Shown: positions 22,298 through 35,282, counted from the stretch's first letter. The stretch is DNA of 64,000 nt from Burhinus oedicnemus (GCA_008921705.1 VFFE01009182.1:3689444-3753443); one strand, 5' to 3'. Numbers and translations: made by a program. Notes: generated by a model not told the origin, from the sequence alone.

Positions 22298-25200
22298 GTA
22301 AGTGAAGCTTTGAATTCTTATCTGTGTAGATGTGGCTTCAGGGAAAAAGTATGTCTAGTCCTGAAGGTGAAGAAAAGCACGAATATATTAGAGGGTTTGT
22401 TACAAATAGTGGCAGGGAGCCACTGCTGAACTGACACTCACCAATTTTTTTTTTTTCTCATGAACTCCCTTTCGAATGCGTTGAATGAGAGAAGTCTTGT
22501 ATCCACGTCCTCTGCTTTCATAGTTATGGAAGTTTGTTCTTGATGTGAAAATTTAAGAGCTCTTTGTATGTGTTAGTCATTAATTCAACTGATCAGAAAA
22601 TAAACATGCATGTGTACTCTTTCCTGTCATATTCTGTGGGGGTTTTAGTCTGGAATATGTTGGTGCAATCTAATTATATCTTTGAGATTACAGTGAAATT
22701 CTTCTCTCCTGCATTATTGGTAGTACCCGTAGTTTCTTAAATCATAACAGTTAACTAATTTTGTAACTTTTGTGAGTCTTGTCCTAATTCTGTCCTTTTG
22801 TAAGATAGCGAGGAGGGCTTATACCAGTGCATAGGTCCTGAAAATTAATTTTGCGCATGATCTCCTATAGAAAATATGCATTCTTTTGAAAACCAGGATT
22901 TGAATCTGCCATCATTCTAGAAGTTAATTATTAATAGGTATCCTACTCAGCATTAAAGCTTTTACTTAGTATTGTATGAGGTATACATACTAACAAATAA
23001 TTGCTGTAGCTGTGGTTAAAATACACAAGCCTTCTGAAAGATATACCTGTTTAAGTGAATTCGGGGCTTTACACAGAATGGCATAATAACACATTATGGT
23101 GCCTGTTTGTATCCTCACCTGTGTAAGCAATGTTCAGCCAAGATCTAACTAGGTGTTTTTATTAGGTGTTGTGTTTTTCTGTCTGTGTTGGGGATTGCAG
23201 GTAATTTTTATCAGTCCTGCAAAGTGATGATCCCATGATGATGGGTCACGGGAATCTTGTTTGTGCAGGGCTGGGAGAAACAACTATCCGATTTGTGAAA
23301 TACTCTTAAAAGTTCTCAGTCAGTTGCTAAGGGACTGACTATAGGGAGAAAAAACTTTTTTTGGCGCTACTGGGAAGGTTGACCTTTTTATTTTGGCTAG
23401 CTTTTGTGGCCATTTAAACTCTCAGGTAGAATAATAAAAGTAAAGTATCTGTTACCTGAAAGTTATTCCTAGAAATGCAATTTAGTTGAAATAATTGTTA
23501 ATTCAGTACCAGGACTGAGGTTCAGAGAGGGAAGAACTTGACCTCCGTTTGTACGTGTAAAACTTGGGGGGTTGGGGTAATGTAATATTTTTTTCTTAAT
23601 GGATCCACATTCTGTAAAATACCAGTTTTACAAAGGAAGAATTGTAGATAATTGTATCTTTAGAGCTTCTCAAAGTTTTTTAGGTTGAGTTTGTGTGTCA
23701 GAAATAATTGTGATGAATAGGAACAGGTTAGATTTCTTCATTTCCTTGCCAGTGTTGCTTCTTGGGCTTACCTAAATACTCCCAGGCTGACTCTTACCCT
23801 ACTTTCAACTGAATAAAAACTGCTTCTAGACCAAATATGTCAGAGCACATCATATCTTAACCCTCTTTCTGGGTCTATGCTTAATACTCAAGGAAAAGAA
23901 GGAATTGTTTCTGAAATAGGATTTTATTTCTTTATAAAGATTGGTAATTGAAGCTACTCCAGATTTTTAGAATTTGAAAATTCTTTAGTGGACAGAGTGA
24001 GTCTAAATTAAGCAATAAATTCAAAGTGTTATGTTATTGGTATTAGGCATGCAGGCTGAGGTTTTTCAGAATAACTTAGGCAACATAGATATACAGCCCC
24101 TATAAAATGTAATGGGATCTGCACAGTTGCAACTCCAGCACAGTTTTGAAAGTCTCTGTTGTAGTGACTTTATGACACTATTTTGAAGCAATTTTGTAAT
24201 CCTTTTGTTTCCTTTTGCTGCAGCTGATCATAGACTCTTTCTTCACAAGTTGTGATTGCTTCAACTTTTCCAAGGCCTTCTAAGGTCTGAGTCAAATTTA
24301 AAATGTAAAAATGAGTCATTTCTGAAATGCTGTGGCTTTAATAACAGTAAAGGACGGGGGATGGGAACAGAAAACAAGGTCATGACCTGGATTAAACATG
24401 CTTTTGATAGATTAAGTTTATTTTAGCAGTCTGGGCCTCTCTGGAATGGAGACTAGAGAAATTCACTGTTTTTTTGGAATAGGTCACATTTTCTGCAAGT
24501 TTCATTCTGATCTGCTTTCTTCCTGTCATCATCTCCTTGGTCGCAAGAAAGACTGCCTGACTTGTTTATGCAAGCCTGATGACAGAATTTGGACAAACAG
24601 GAAGGTAAGGAAATCAGTATGCTCTTAATTCTAGGAGCAAGGCAAATATAATCCATATTTCAAGCAACATTTGGCTTTAATAATTGTTCTACAAAGGGAA
24701 GGGACGTTGCCCAGACAGAAAGCAGCATTCATGGGGAGAGAATCAGAAAAGTGGAGAAGGTATATTCAATCCCTTGAGATTTATTTGTGCAAAAGCTAAC
24801 TTAAATGAAAAACAGAAACTACATATTGCTGTATAATTTTTTAATGGTCATAGCTTAGCCAAATCCCTGAGGATAAAATGCTTAAAGAATATAAGCAACG
24901 AAAGAAATAAAATTAAAACAAAATAGTCTCAAGTGCTCTGTAAAACAATCTTGAAGACTATCCAGAAAGTACATCTGTTGTTGGATGATGGAAAAGTACA
25001 TGATAAACAACGAAATAGCAGCGCCACTGGCATGGAAGAATACATTTTCAGATAGTCGAGATAAAGTTGTGAAACATAATAATACCTGCTTCTTGTGTCT
25101 GTAGAACTTAGTGCTTTACAAGATAAAAAAGAGAATGACCGAAATCCCTTTCAAGGTGGAGAAAGCCAACACACAGGCACAATTTATTCAAGGCTGTGTA

Positions 25201-25850
25201 TTGGAACCCTAACACAGCTGGAAAGTGGACCAAAGTTTCCTATGGCCTAGACTGGTGCCTTATTTGATAGGTCATACCTCTCAACGGCGCAGCGGGGCAA
25301 AGCTTTTTTTTGTAACTGCATTTTCTTACCTCAATTTTCTTGAACAATTAGAGGCCTCCTGGAGAGAGAATGCACAAGTGTTTTGCTTTCCACTGTCATG
25401 TAGCTGTGCGAAATGGTTAGAGATATAATTGGACTGAGCCAGTATTACCTGATTAGTATTTTTTTGGCTATATAGAAACAGCCCAAGGCCTGCTTCAATT
25501 TTTTTAACATATTTATAGTAAGATTACCCCAATGCATGAGTGTTGGATGTTTAAACGTGGGAATTCAACTCGTGGAAGGGCATCATGGGAGGCAAAGCGT
25601 TAGCATGGCTAAATGCATGCTTGGTACTGTCCCAACCTATCATCTCAGAGGATAAGTGAGGAGGAGGATGGATGTATGACGATGGTGTTGACAGAGTCTG
25701 AACGTGCCTCAGGGTGGTTGCAGGCTGCCCAAGCAGCCAAACTCCTACAGAAGTTCTGGAAGCACAGTGCTGGAAGCCCAGATCAGCACTTGCACACCTT
25801 TGGACTTTCCCTTTGAAACCACTTATGCAAATTCTTTAGTCTTTTCTCAG
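22298..25850. other. Unique non-coding DNA
   Basis: No recognised repeat or gene. A Cys-rich open segment at 24,483-24,604 ends at a good donor (AAGGTAAGG) but its acceptor is mediocre. Confidence 0.5.
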
Positions 25851-25921
25851 GATTGGGGGAGTGGGACATGGATGAAGGGCGACTCTTCCCCTCCAATGTT
25901 AAGTTTATTTTTACAAGTCAG
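25851..25921 (+). other. Candidate short exon, unidentified
   Basis: A strong acceptor (CTTTAGTCTTTTCTCAG) precedes 25,851 and a consensus donor (CAG|GTGAGG) follows 25,921. The 71-bp segment is open in two frames. The frame with two leading bases gives LGEWDMDEGRLFPSN followed by VKFIFTSQ and ends in phase 0. Its start phase fits the end phase of the candidate exon at 22,169-22,297. Too short to identify. Confidence 0.22.
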
Positions 25922-28900
25922 GTGAGGCATTATTGCAAAATCTGTAAATATCTGAAAAGCAGGCACCCAAATAAGGAGTGTATGAAGACCTAATTAAAAC
26001 TTTTTGTAAGTTTTAGTAATGAGTGTGTATTTTGCTTCTTTCAAAGGACAAGGTGGAGATATTTTTTAACTGGTAATCACTGGCTCTCCATGTAGCTAAA
26101 TTGCTGCAGAATCACCTGCAGTCCCAGGGAACCTGGTCTGTGAGCATCCTCGTACCTCACTCAGCACAAGTCAGTCAAGGGTCAGGACACACTGGGGTTA
26201 CTGTCACTGAAGCAAATACAGTTTAAATAGGTGTACTCTGATTTAGTGCTGTCACAGACCTGTGTGTGAGCTATAAGCCAAGCTTAGGCACCAGGCTTAT
26301 TGTTTGTACCATACTGAGTTGGTGTTTGCTGTCTTTGCTGGGAACAGGAGGTAAGAGTGGGTTGCGTTTCAGTAGCGTGTGACTGCTTAATATGCAGACA
26401 GGCATAGTTAACTGGCAAGGCCAGAATGTTGCATGTCAAGGTTTAATTCTCTACTCTACAATAAAATTTCTAGACAGTTTGCCAAAAATCACAGAGGAAT
26501 AGAGCCATAAAGATCCTCTAGTCAACAGTTTAGATTTGGAGTGACAATGCCAGGAGTCTGCTAAGTGTTCAGGCTTACTGTGAGATGCATCCTTCAGCAA
26601 CCATTGTCTTCGTTTAGTTACTTCAACCAGTCTTTTGTAATCATCTGTGAAGGGAGAGAAGATACGAGTAGTTTTTTTCCTGACTTATAATTTAGATTCA
26701 ATTTATAGCCTAGCCCACAGCTAGAGAGAGAAGGATCCAGACTTAATCACTTTCTTCCCTGGATCCATTTTTATCTCCTGTGCCTGTGAGAGTGTGAAGG
26801 TGTCTGCCAGCAGTAACTATTTGGTTTCCCATTTTGAAGCTTTCTCTTTCCATGCATTCACTAAAATAGGACTAGATCCTGGTCTCCTGGGAGAATGCCC
26901 TCAGCAGCGAGCAAGCATAGATTTCCTTTTTGCTTTTGCTTCATGTATTTCTCTGTTTTAGACAGAGCTGAACAGGAAAGATTAAGAGCATTGGTGAAAG
27001 TTGAAGTATGCACATTAAGCATCAGGAGTTAGGTACCTCTGTTGCGCATATTACAAAGGAAATCTGAATGCATCAGCCCTGTTGATGGAACCTTAACTAT
27101 GAGAGGACTTTATGTGCCTACAGAATAAGGAAATGTCTGAAGCAGATTTTAAAGATTTAGGTGCATAAGGGTGCAGACGTCAAAATGAGAATCTTTGGCT
27201 GCTGTTTTTTCCCCTCCACAGGTGATTTTGGTGGATAAACGTATCTCAAAAAGTTGGATCCTGTTACTTTGACAAGTCTCATATGTACCATAACTATCTA
27301 CTGCCTGTGGTACTACTTGCCTGTTCTTTTAGTACTACTTTTAATGATTTGCACCTTGGGTAGCACATCTTGCTGATTTAGAGGGAAGGTATGCAGCTGG
27401 GAATGCATGCAGTTTGTGAATGCAGAGATCTATGTTTTCAAAATTGCTTGGAAAGTATTTGCTCTTTGCCGGTAACGATGTGCTAATACTCAATAATAAC
27501 GTATCATCACATATTAACTGATTCAATATTGTGAAACTTGTGCTACAAAAAAATAAAATTCCTCCGTTCTCTACCATAAAAAAGGAAACTGCCTGTTAGG
27601 ATTGGAGGAAGGCAATGGTCAGGTTTTATTGCTATGAGGAATGAAAGTTGAATGACCTGATTCACTGACAGTCCGATCATCTCGAATTTTTAGCAGGTTG
27701 GTAGGAATTAGTGGCTTTTAGTATTTATAAAGATTGAAAAGGGCAAGAATAATAACTCCATATTCAGTAAAGTTACTCATTCAGGAAAGTATGTTAGAGT
27801 GACTTTAAATAGCAAGGAAAATAGTCATAGTCATATTCTGCTCTCTCATTGCAGGCTTGAGATATATGAAACAGGTAAATGAAGAGAATTAGTTAAGATG
27901 AAAATGCCAATGTTAAATTGTAAATACATACTCTGGAATATAATTTTTTTGTTGTTTTTAAGCTCTCTGTGAATACGTTACTTCCTGTTATTCAGCTGGG
28001 TTTTATGTTTTATGAAAGAAGACCAATCGCTGCTTCAAGGGGATGGGGGAAAGGACAAGAACCCCATCATCTTGTGTATAATCAAAGCTATGATACAGAA
28101 AACTAGCTATGTTGACATAGTTTCACTTAGTGATTGTCAATTTGTGGTTTGAAATGGGAATTGCAAGTTACTTGATAGAGGAGAAGAGGCTATTCAAATA
28201 ATTGCTCAGCAATTGGAGACAGAAAAGGTATAAAAAATATTTAGAAGAAAGAGTAGGCAGTGAAGTAGACATGATGGTCTTGAGGTTATGACCCTGATTT
28301 CTGCATGTCTGAGTTGAATGTATGATCTATCCAAAATGTGTTAGGACTGAAAAAGAGAAAAGTTAGCCTATCTTTTAATTTTATGACGTCTTTAGGTATC
28401 AAGTCAGGCATTCTGTTTTGTTAGCATGAAGACCACTCAACTTTGTTAGGACACTGCTATTACTCAGATATAAGTGCTAATGGATAATAGTCAAGCAAAG
28501 CAAAAACGGACTATATTTGGAACACCTTTTCATGGTTTTTAGAGTGCTTGCACTTCCCTCCCATTGTCCTGTTTCCCCTGTGTCGTTAGCGAATATCTCT
28601 CTGGAGTCTCCTATAACTGGAGGAAAAAGCTAACGAGCTGCTTATTAGCTAGTACAAAAAGAGCGGCAGTAGAAATCAATGAGCCAAAACTTCCAGCAGA
28701 TAAATGAGCTGTTTATAGGTGAAATAGTATTGAGATTTTTTTTTCCTTTAATATTTCCAAATACCGTCAGACACCCTCCCCCCAAAAAAAAAATTCCATT
28801 AGCTTACAAGAAGAATTAGACATAAACACGGACTTTGCCATGATTTATTCTGAACCGAGACTACTCCCTGCTCTTAGAGAGGTGCTGCAGCTATTCCAGA

Positions 28901-31900
28901 ATAAGAGCTTTTAGAGGGGTGCAAGAGGATTGTTTGCAGCTATTTCCAATCTCTCTGGACAACAAGAATGGGAGAATAAAAAGTGAACTGAAAAGGCAAC
29001 CAGCATGGAATTCTTGTATGTGATTTATGCTTTACTGGGGCTGAAGGCTTTTAAACCCTATGTACAAGTATAAAAGATGTGTCAGTGTCAAAAGAAAGGA
29101 AATTCCAGTGGACACATCAGTGCAGTTGTGTTTTCAATAAACTAACATTTAAAATTGTTTCATTCTTTATCGCATCACATAGCAATACAGGTTTGTAGGC
29201 AACGAAAATTCTTATCTAGAACTAGAAGTATTACGAATCAGGTTTAGGAGAAATAATTGCTTGTAAGAAGAGATCCATGTGGTTGGAGGTTGCAATAAAA
29301 ACTTAAGAGAAATTACAAATGGATAATAACAAAATATTGGAGTGTGGTTGCTCTGTGTTATCAGAGACCTGCTGAGGCTGAGGAGTCCTTGACAGTGAGT
29401 ATCTACCCCTAGAAGAAAAACAAATCTGAATTTGAGTTCAAGGCAATGATAGGAAAACCATTAAAACTGAGACTAATGAGAAGCTTTTATTTGTCTGTTT
29501 GAGATAGTATTAGTTAGGGCTCTTAAAAGGAGGTAATAAGAATTTAGGGCATCTATGAAAAAAAATTAAACTTTCAGTAGTGAAACAGGCTTGTGGAGCT
29601 GAAAAAAATGAGGAAAAAAAACCCCAAAAAACAACAGTAAAAGAGATAACATCTCAGAAGAAGAATAAAAAGGATAATAAAGGGACTGATACATGGCTTA
29701 CATTGTAATGGGCTTTTTAGCAACAAAGACTTAACTTGACAGATGCAGCCATAGTCATGTGGTGCAGGACAATGCGCTGCCTTCTGCTAGTGGAAGAAGC
29801 CTTTAATGCCAACTGTAAACTGGCCTATCAAGTATGCTAATTCCTATAAAATCAGATAATCTGTTAAGAGAAAGTTGGGTTTTTTTAATTTTCATTTTTT
29901 TTCTGGATGTCTAGAAGTAGAAATACAAAATATAATGAAAAAGATATCATTAACCGCGTTCCTGACAATAAAAGTGACAATGAGGGTAAATTTTTCAACT
30001 TCTTGAACCAGCTCCTTTTCAGGTCAATGTGTTTATCTAAACAACTGACCCTTTCTGTCTAGTGTTAACTCACTACCGTTGCTTTAGATACCTTTTTTCT
30101 GTCAATTATTTTCTTAAAAACCTCAAAGTTCTGTTTAAATCCTGAGTGAACATCAGGATAGCACGGTATGCTTGTTCTCTGCTTGTACTCGTCACACTTT
30201 TGCGTTTCCTAGCTCTAGTGCAAAAGAGAGATATATCTTATCTATGGAAGGTACATAGACATTTGATTTCTCAGTCAATGTCGTATGTCAATATTGAGAC
30301 TATGTTAAGACAAGATACTTAAATACAGTTCTCAGCTATTCAGATTGTGATTCTGATGCTTCAGTTCTAAGTTGTATGCACAATATTAAAGTAAATTTCT
30401 TGAGATTTATTTATGAACAAACTACTGATATTTATGTAATCTCTAACTGGAGAAATCCAAATTGGTCAACTAAAAATCCTGGTCACTTTTGATTTAAATT
30501 ATTCAAGCATATTATTTTTATTTGACTAGAGCTGTGGCAGAGGTTTAACTTTAACATGTATATTAGCTGTAGCTTGAGAAGCACATCCATATTATGATCT
30601 TACATCTTATGGTCTTACATCTATGCTCTAGTCCTAGTATTGTTTGTTTGATGAACATTAGTAATCTTACATGCTTATTGTACCTAAGAACTGTACTTGT
30701 CACAACTAAAATGTATGATGGATAGTTGTATCTATGGAACTCTAATTAATGCAGAACAAGCAGAAATGAAAATAATGTATTTTTATTGTCAGTCGGACAA
30801 TCAAAATCCTATTTCAAGTTCCCTAAGGAAATCACCCAGGTGACATTTTTCAGCCCTTCTCAATCTTCAGGTTTCTGGATTTGTTTGATTTGGGGAATGG
30901 TGAAGGAGAGAAGTTGGAGAAAGGTAAGAAAGGGACACTGTCTCCCTAACTGAAGAAAAACCAGTGGGATTCCCTGAGTAGAATATAATATTCCCTTCTG
31001 TGAATATAACCTGCAGATGTGAAAACTGGATAAGGAGTAGTAAATTCCTGGTGACATCATCAGCGTCAGGTAAAGCATCTCTAGAGAGAGAGATGCCTTT
31101 TGGATTTGACCTTGATGTAAGGAAATTTATTTTGCTTTTGTTGCTTGTATCTTTATGTAACCTTGTAAGTGTGTGGGTCTGGATATGCTCTATTTGCTTT
31201 TATGTTATGACATGAGAAACAGATTATTTCAAATTAACTAGTCAATGCGAGTGCGTTAATTGTATGCATGATATTCCTCTGGGGTATGATGGTTTTGAAA
31301 CACAGCAGCGTGCTGTGTCGTTCCAAGATATCTGAAAAGTAACAAGTCGCTTTTAATGGAGTTTCTGGAAGAAGGGGGAATTTTGCATCCAGCAACATGT
31401 TGGAGAAAACCTGAAGCAGGATTGTCTCACTTTGGGAGATGACTTTACAGAGTCAATGATCTGGTGGTAAGGGATGAATACACGCACATTCTACAAAGTG
31501 ATCTTTAGGTACTAGCACAAATATTTGAGGAGGCGAATTTCAGAACACAGTGAGTGATAGCTTTAGCCAACATGTCAGCTACTGACAGTAAAAATAACCA
31601 TGTACTTCCTGGATTCTAAAGACTTCAGATCACCAGGGCTCCATGCTATGGGATAATCAGACCTGCAATTTTGTGTTAAACTGTGCTAGCTAAAAATCTG
31701 GCAATTCAAAATATTCTTTCCTTATGGACAGGCTCATGTGACAAAAACACAAAACCAAAACAAAACCCAACAACCAAAAAACCACAAACCCCAAACAAGT
31801 TAATAAGAGCTAACCAAACATTAAAAAAATATTCATGTGAGGTATACAGTCTGGATGAAAGCTCAAAACCATCATAGTGTACTTTTCTTTTTCATGCAGA

Positions 31901-32239
31901 ACTTAAAGTCTGGGGCTCAGTTTGGTCTGGGATTTTTAAAAATTTTTTTAGAGAGTGGAGTTCTTGTGTACATGTGTATCTATTTGAAGAAAGTGCCACC
32001 TAATTAACAACTCTATTACATAGACTTTTTATGTCTGTAGCTTTTATTGGGGCAGACATGAAACAGACAGAAATTTACAATCTCGTCATTGGAAAGGGTG
32101 GGATGGGAGCAGGAGGTTGCAGCAGCAGAGTTTCTTGCCTAGAAAGGTTTTGTGTACGTCACCTCTGCTTTGAACCAACCTTAGCAGCTTCAGGGTTGGT
32201 GATTTAGGGCTACGAGGCATGTGAGTTTCTGAAGAAAAT
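25922..32239. other. Unique non-coding DNA
   Basis: No recognised interspersed repeat or gene across 6.3 kb. Two tiny segments sit between near-consensus splice sites: 27,855-27,874 (20 bp) and 29,365-29,394 (30 bp). An A/C-rich low-complexity run lies at 31,741-31,798. The block around 28,560-29,000 is free of repeats and of long homopolymers apart from short T/A runs, and might be conserved non-coding DNA, but this cannot be judged from one sequence. Confidence 0.5.
31741..31798 (+). repeat. A/C-rich low-complexity tract
   Basis: Made almost only of A and C (ACAAAAACACAAAACC and variants), with no G or T until its 3' edge. It produces a Lys/Pro/Thr-rich spurious frame. Probably a decayed simple repeat. 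Confidence 0.8.
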
Positions 32240-32535
32240 AGGGATATGACAAAGGTTCACCTTGATGTGCAGAGGTGCTCGGTGGATACCACTGTACCTG
32301 TAACCAAGGCTAGTCACCTGCCTGTGCCCTCGGTCACACTTCCCATGGAGCCGGCCTTCACAAGGTGCCTTCACATGCTTCCACTCAGCCCGGGCACAGG
32401 AGGCTCCCGCTGCTGGCACTGCAGCACGACCCCCGGACTTCCTTGACATGGGGGAGGTCATAAGCAGGCCCACAACTGAAAGCCACCTGTCTTGCCCTGC
32501 CTGCCCATCAGCAGAGCCAGAGGGAGCAATATTCA
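32240..32535. other. GC-rich patch with several CpG
   Basis: GC content rises well above the flanks and several CpG dinucleotides survive (for example in GCTCGGTGG, GAGCCGGCC, CAGCCCGGGC, CACGACCCCCGG). Overlapping frames are open on both strands (32,210-32,563 minus, 32,246-32,446 plus), as expected of GC-rich DNA, and neither shows a domain. It could be a small unmethylated regulatory region, an exon or an unrecognised old repeat. Confidence 0.4.
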
Positions 32536-32542
32536 CTATTTT

Positions 32543-32561
32543 GAACACCATGTTGGTGTTC
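32543..32561. repeat. Perfect 8-bp hairpin
   Basis: GAACACCA pairs exactly with TGGTGTTC around a TGT loop, at the right edge of the GC-rich patch. The half-sites resemble a dimeric transcription-factor or nuclear-receptor-like palindrome. That reading is inference only. Confidence 0.6.
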
Positions 32562-33277
32562 ATAAAGTGGAAGCTGCCCTCTCAATCGTTAATGTTGGTA
32601 AATACGAACAAACATATATTGTTGAACCAGAAAACAGATTTCTGGAGTCCATGGGCCAAATTTCCAGCATGCAGGAAGATAAATGAGCTGGATGTAGGTC
32701 TGCTCAGCATTCATAACCATTGATATGGTAATGCGCACAGACCAAAGTGTGTAAACATAATAAGAACAAAGTTGTGATGTAACCAACATCACATCAAATT
32801 ACTTCTTTCTTTTCCTGTAGATGCTAAGGGACCTAGCTGTTTTAAGTGTTTGCTCTGCCCCCAGAGCTGTACAAAATGCCACAATTCAGGTAAAACAGAA
32901 GTAACAAAACAGGCCTATAGTCTTGCCTGTCTCCCCCACCCCAGCTCCTGCATTGAAACTGCAGCAGTCCAGCTCTGAAAGCAATATATAAACGTGCATC
33001 TAAGGAACAACATTTAGACTTAACTAAATGACCACTCATTTAAATGCCCTCTCTGTCATGTGGACTGATTCTTTTTAAATAAAAAAGAATCCACTGGAGA
33101 TGATAGCATGGATTACATGATCGTAAAATCAGTGTAAATGGGATCAGAAGCAGATCCATTAACTCTAATTAGGGAGTGTAGTGTGATCTTATTTCATTGC
33201 ACTGTACACAGGCTGTATGGCTGTTATTCCATGTGACAGACATTTGTTTTCCAGCACTTAATTTGCACACAGAATTA

Positions 33278-33314
33278 ATGGTAATGCATCCAAGAACTGA
33301 TATTGCATTACCAT
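33278..33314. promoter_or_regulatory. Inverted repeat with octamer-like half-sites
   Basis: ATGGTAATGCA (33,278-33,288) is the exact reverse complement of TGCATTACCAT (33,304-33,314), with a 15-nt spacer. Each arm contains TAATGCA, close to POU/octamer binding words, and AATTAATGG just upstream adds a homeodomain-like ATTA. The repeat is seen directly. Protein binding is inference. Confidence 0.4.
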
Positions 33315-35236
33315 AGCTTGCTCTGTCCCCAGCTTCTGCTCGGGAAAGGATTCCAAAAAGAGACAAAACAGCTCAGACTCAGTGGAATAATGGCATTTTC
33401 TGTCTTCTACAGTGAACCACTTCAGCCCGGCGAGGGTTGAAAATATAGATTATTATTTACTTTTCATGGTGGTAGAAGTTGTTTTCAGGGGATTGTGCAT
33501 TTCTATCAGGGTATAACACTTGCTCCTCCTGGACGCAGGAAAATTCTGTAGACAAACTTTTGCCTGTCCTTAAACCTTTCACCAGCTGACTAACCCCCAA
33601 GGTTTAATAGCTGGTAGGCATCTGTAAGCAAAAGTAAGAGAAACGAGTTCATCAAGAAACTGTGTCATGCTTCCAACATGTGGCAACATGAGTGCCTCTT
33701 CACCATCTGTTATTTGTGTGAGGATTTTATTATGTAAATGACAGTACACACTGCGCACTAAACAAAGGAAAATTATTCCCCTTACAGTATGTTGCGACTG
33801 CCAGGCTTCTGTGTCAGCCCTGAAACAAATAATCAAAACAACAGAGAAGTGGCAGACAGAATATCTTGGGTGCTACTTGTCCTCCCGAAAGTGAGCAAAC
33901 ATCTTTAGGAAGAATTTGTTTCTTACATGTATTGCAACTCATAAAGACAGGTAGTTAATGAAACAGCAAACAGTAGATGGACGAAACTAAATCAAGGTGA
34001 GGTTTGAAGGCTTAAAATAGATTGGAAAGACAATCCTGCAAAACTACGGAGAGTCCTAAAACTCTCTGGTCTCACTGAGAGCCAAAAACATGGAACTGGG
34101 CCCTTAAATCATCTACAACAGACAAAAAGTATTGTTGTGGGATAGGATTGGAAGTACATATCCTTCCCTACACCCTGGTTTAAAATTTTCCATTAAATTA
34201 CCAATTTAAATTGAAATGTAATTATCTTAACTGACATATTTTTGGCAGCTGTGATGGAAAAAAAAAAAATCCCTATGCTACACTGGATCAAGTAAAAACC
34301 CATAGGAGTTCTAACACTGGCCCTTAATCAAAGTCTGCAAAGACACAAAGGCTTTGAGCTAATCTATGCCAAGCCATGTTGGACAGCATGGCACTGCCTA
34401 GAGCATCCTTCTGGTGGCATTTAAAGCACCTGGTGCCCTAGGAAAATAAATTATATTCAAGGCTGCAAATTCTCTGGTTTCCATATACCCATCTACCAAC
34501 CAGCAGTGGCTGCTCTGATAGCAGCATAATATTTCATGGGAAAGAAAATGCACCACTATTTTTATTTTATTAATTCATTCAATGTGTGGCACCCAAGAGG
34601 TTATCTGCACACATGCGCTTCCTCATTTTGTATTTCATGTGGTTTAATATCATTAAACTATCGTTGTATTCATTGATTTAACTTAAATATTAATTTGATA
34701 ATTGGAAAAGGTAGGTGTTGGGGATTAATTGTTATTCCAAGTGAACTTAAACAGAAGTAACTGAAGCCAGGGCCAGACTTGAAGAAATTGATGATTTAAG
34801 GGTGTTTGATTACTTCCTGCATTGTCTTCGTGTGATTTCTTGCACTTGTATTTGTCAGCTTTTCCTGACTTAATTATGATAAAGTGTTGAACTTTACAGA
34901 TAGCCAACTGCTGGTACTGCTGTATTGATTAGTTGTTTTTATTAATGTGTTAAATTTTGTGGTTGTAACAGGAACATATTTCGTGATAGAGCAGCTAATA
35001 GCTGGAGAACTCTGCCATGAAACTATTGAGCAGCCCAGCTTGAGCAGGTATTCCTTTTCTTTCAATTTATCTTTTTTTTTCCTATTTATTTATTAATTTA
35101 CATCTAATTTTCATAAGGATACTTCTGAAGTGTTTTCCTGCTAAAAGACAAACCTGTGTTACTTTTTAACAGGTAGCAGCAAGAGAACAGAATACCACTA
35201 CCACTTGCACCTGTAAGCACAAGTATTACAACTGGC

Positions 35237-35241
35237 CCCTC

Positions 35242-35275
<34 letters not shown>

Positions 35276-35282
35276 TTTTTTT
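35237..35282 (+). repeat. Pyrimidine tract ending in 24 T
   Basis: CCCCTCTCTTTTC-type sequence grades into an uninterrupted run of 24 T (35,259-35,282). On the minus strand it would look like the poly(A) tail of an inserted transcript with its body at coordinates above 35,282, but I find no polyadenylation signal close by and no target-site duplication. A simple repeat is the safer call. Confidence 0.8.

Noticed and set aside
24483..24604. Cys-rich open segment (CKFHSDLLSSCHHLL ... CLTCLCKPDDRIW) ending at AAG|GTAAGG
   Set aside because: The donor is good but the acceptor (GTTTTTTTGGAATAG) is mediocre. Its end phase 0 does not fit the next candidate exon, and no family is recognised.
25334..25405. 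Minus-strand exon-like segment with a strong acceptor and GTAAGA donor
   Set aside because: Isolated, short, no homology recognised and on the opposite strand to the main candidate chain.
31017..31115. Open segment between an AACCTGCAG acceptor and GTAAAG or GTAAGG donors
   Set aside because: The upstream tract is not pyrimidine-rich, the choice of donor is arbitrary and the translation is not recognisable.
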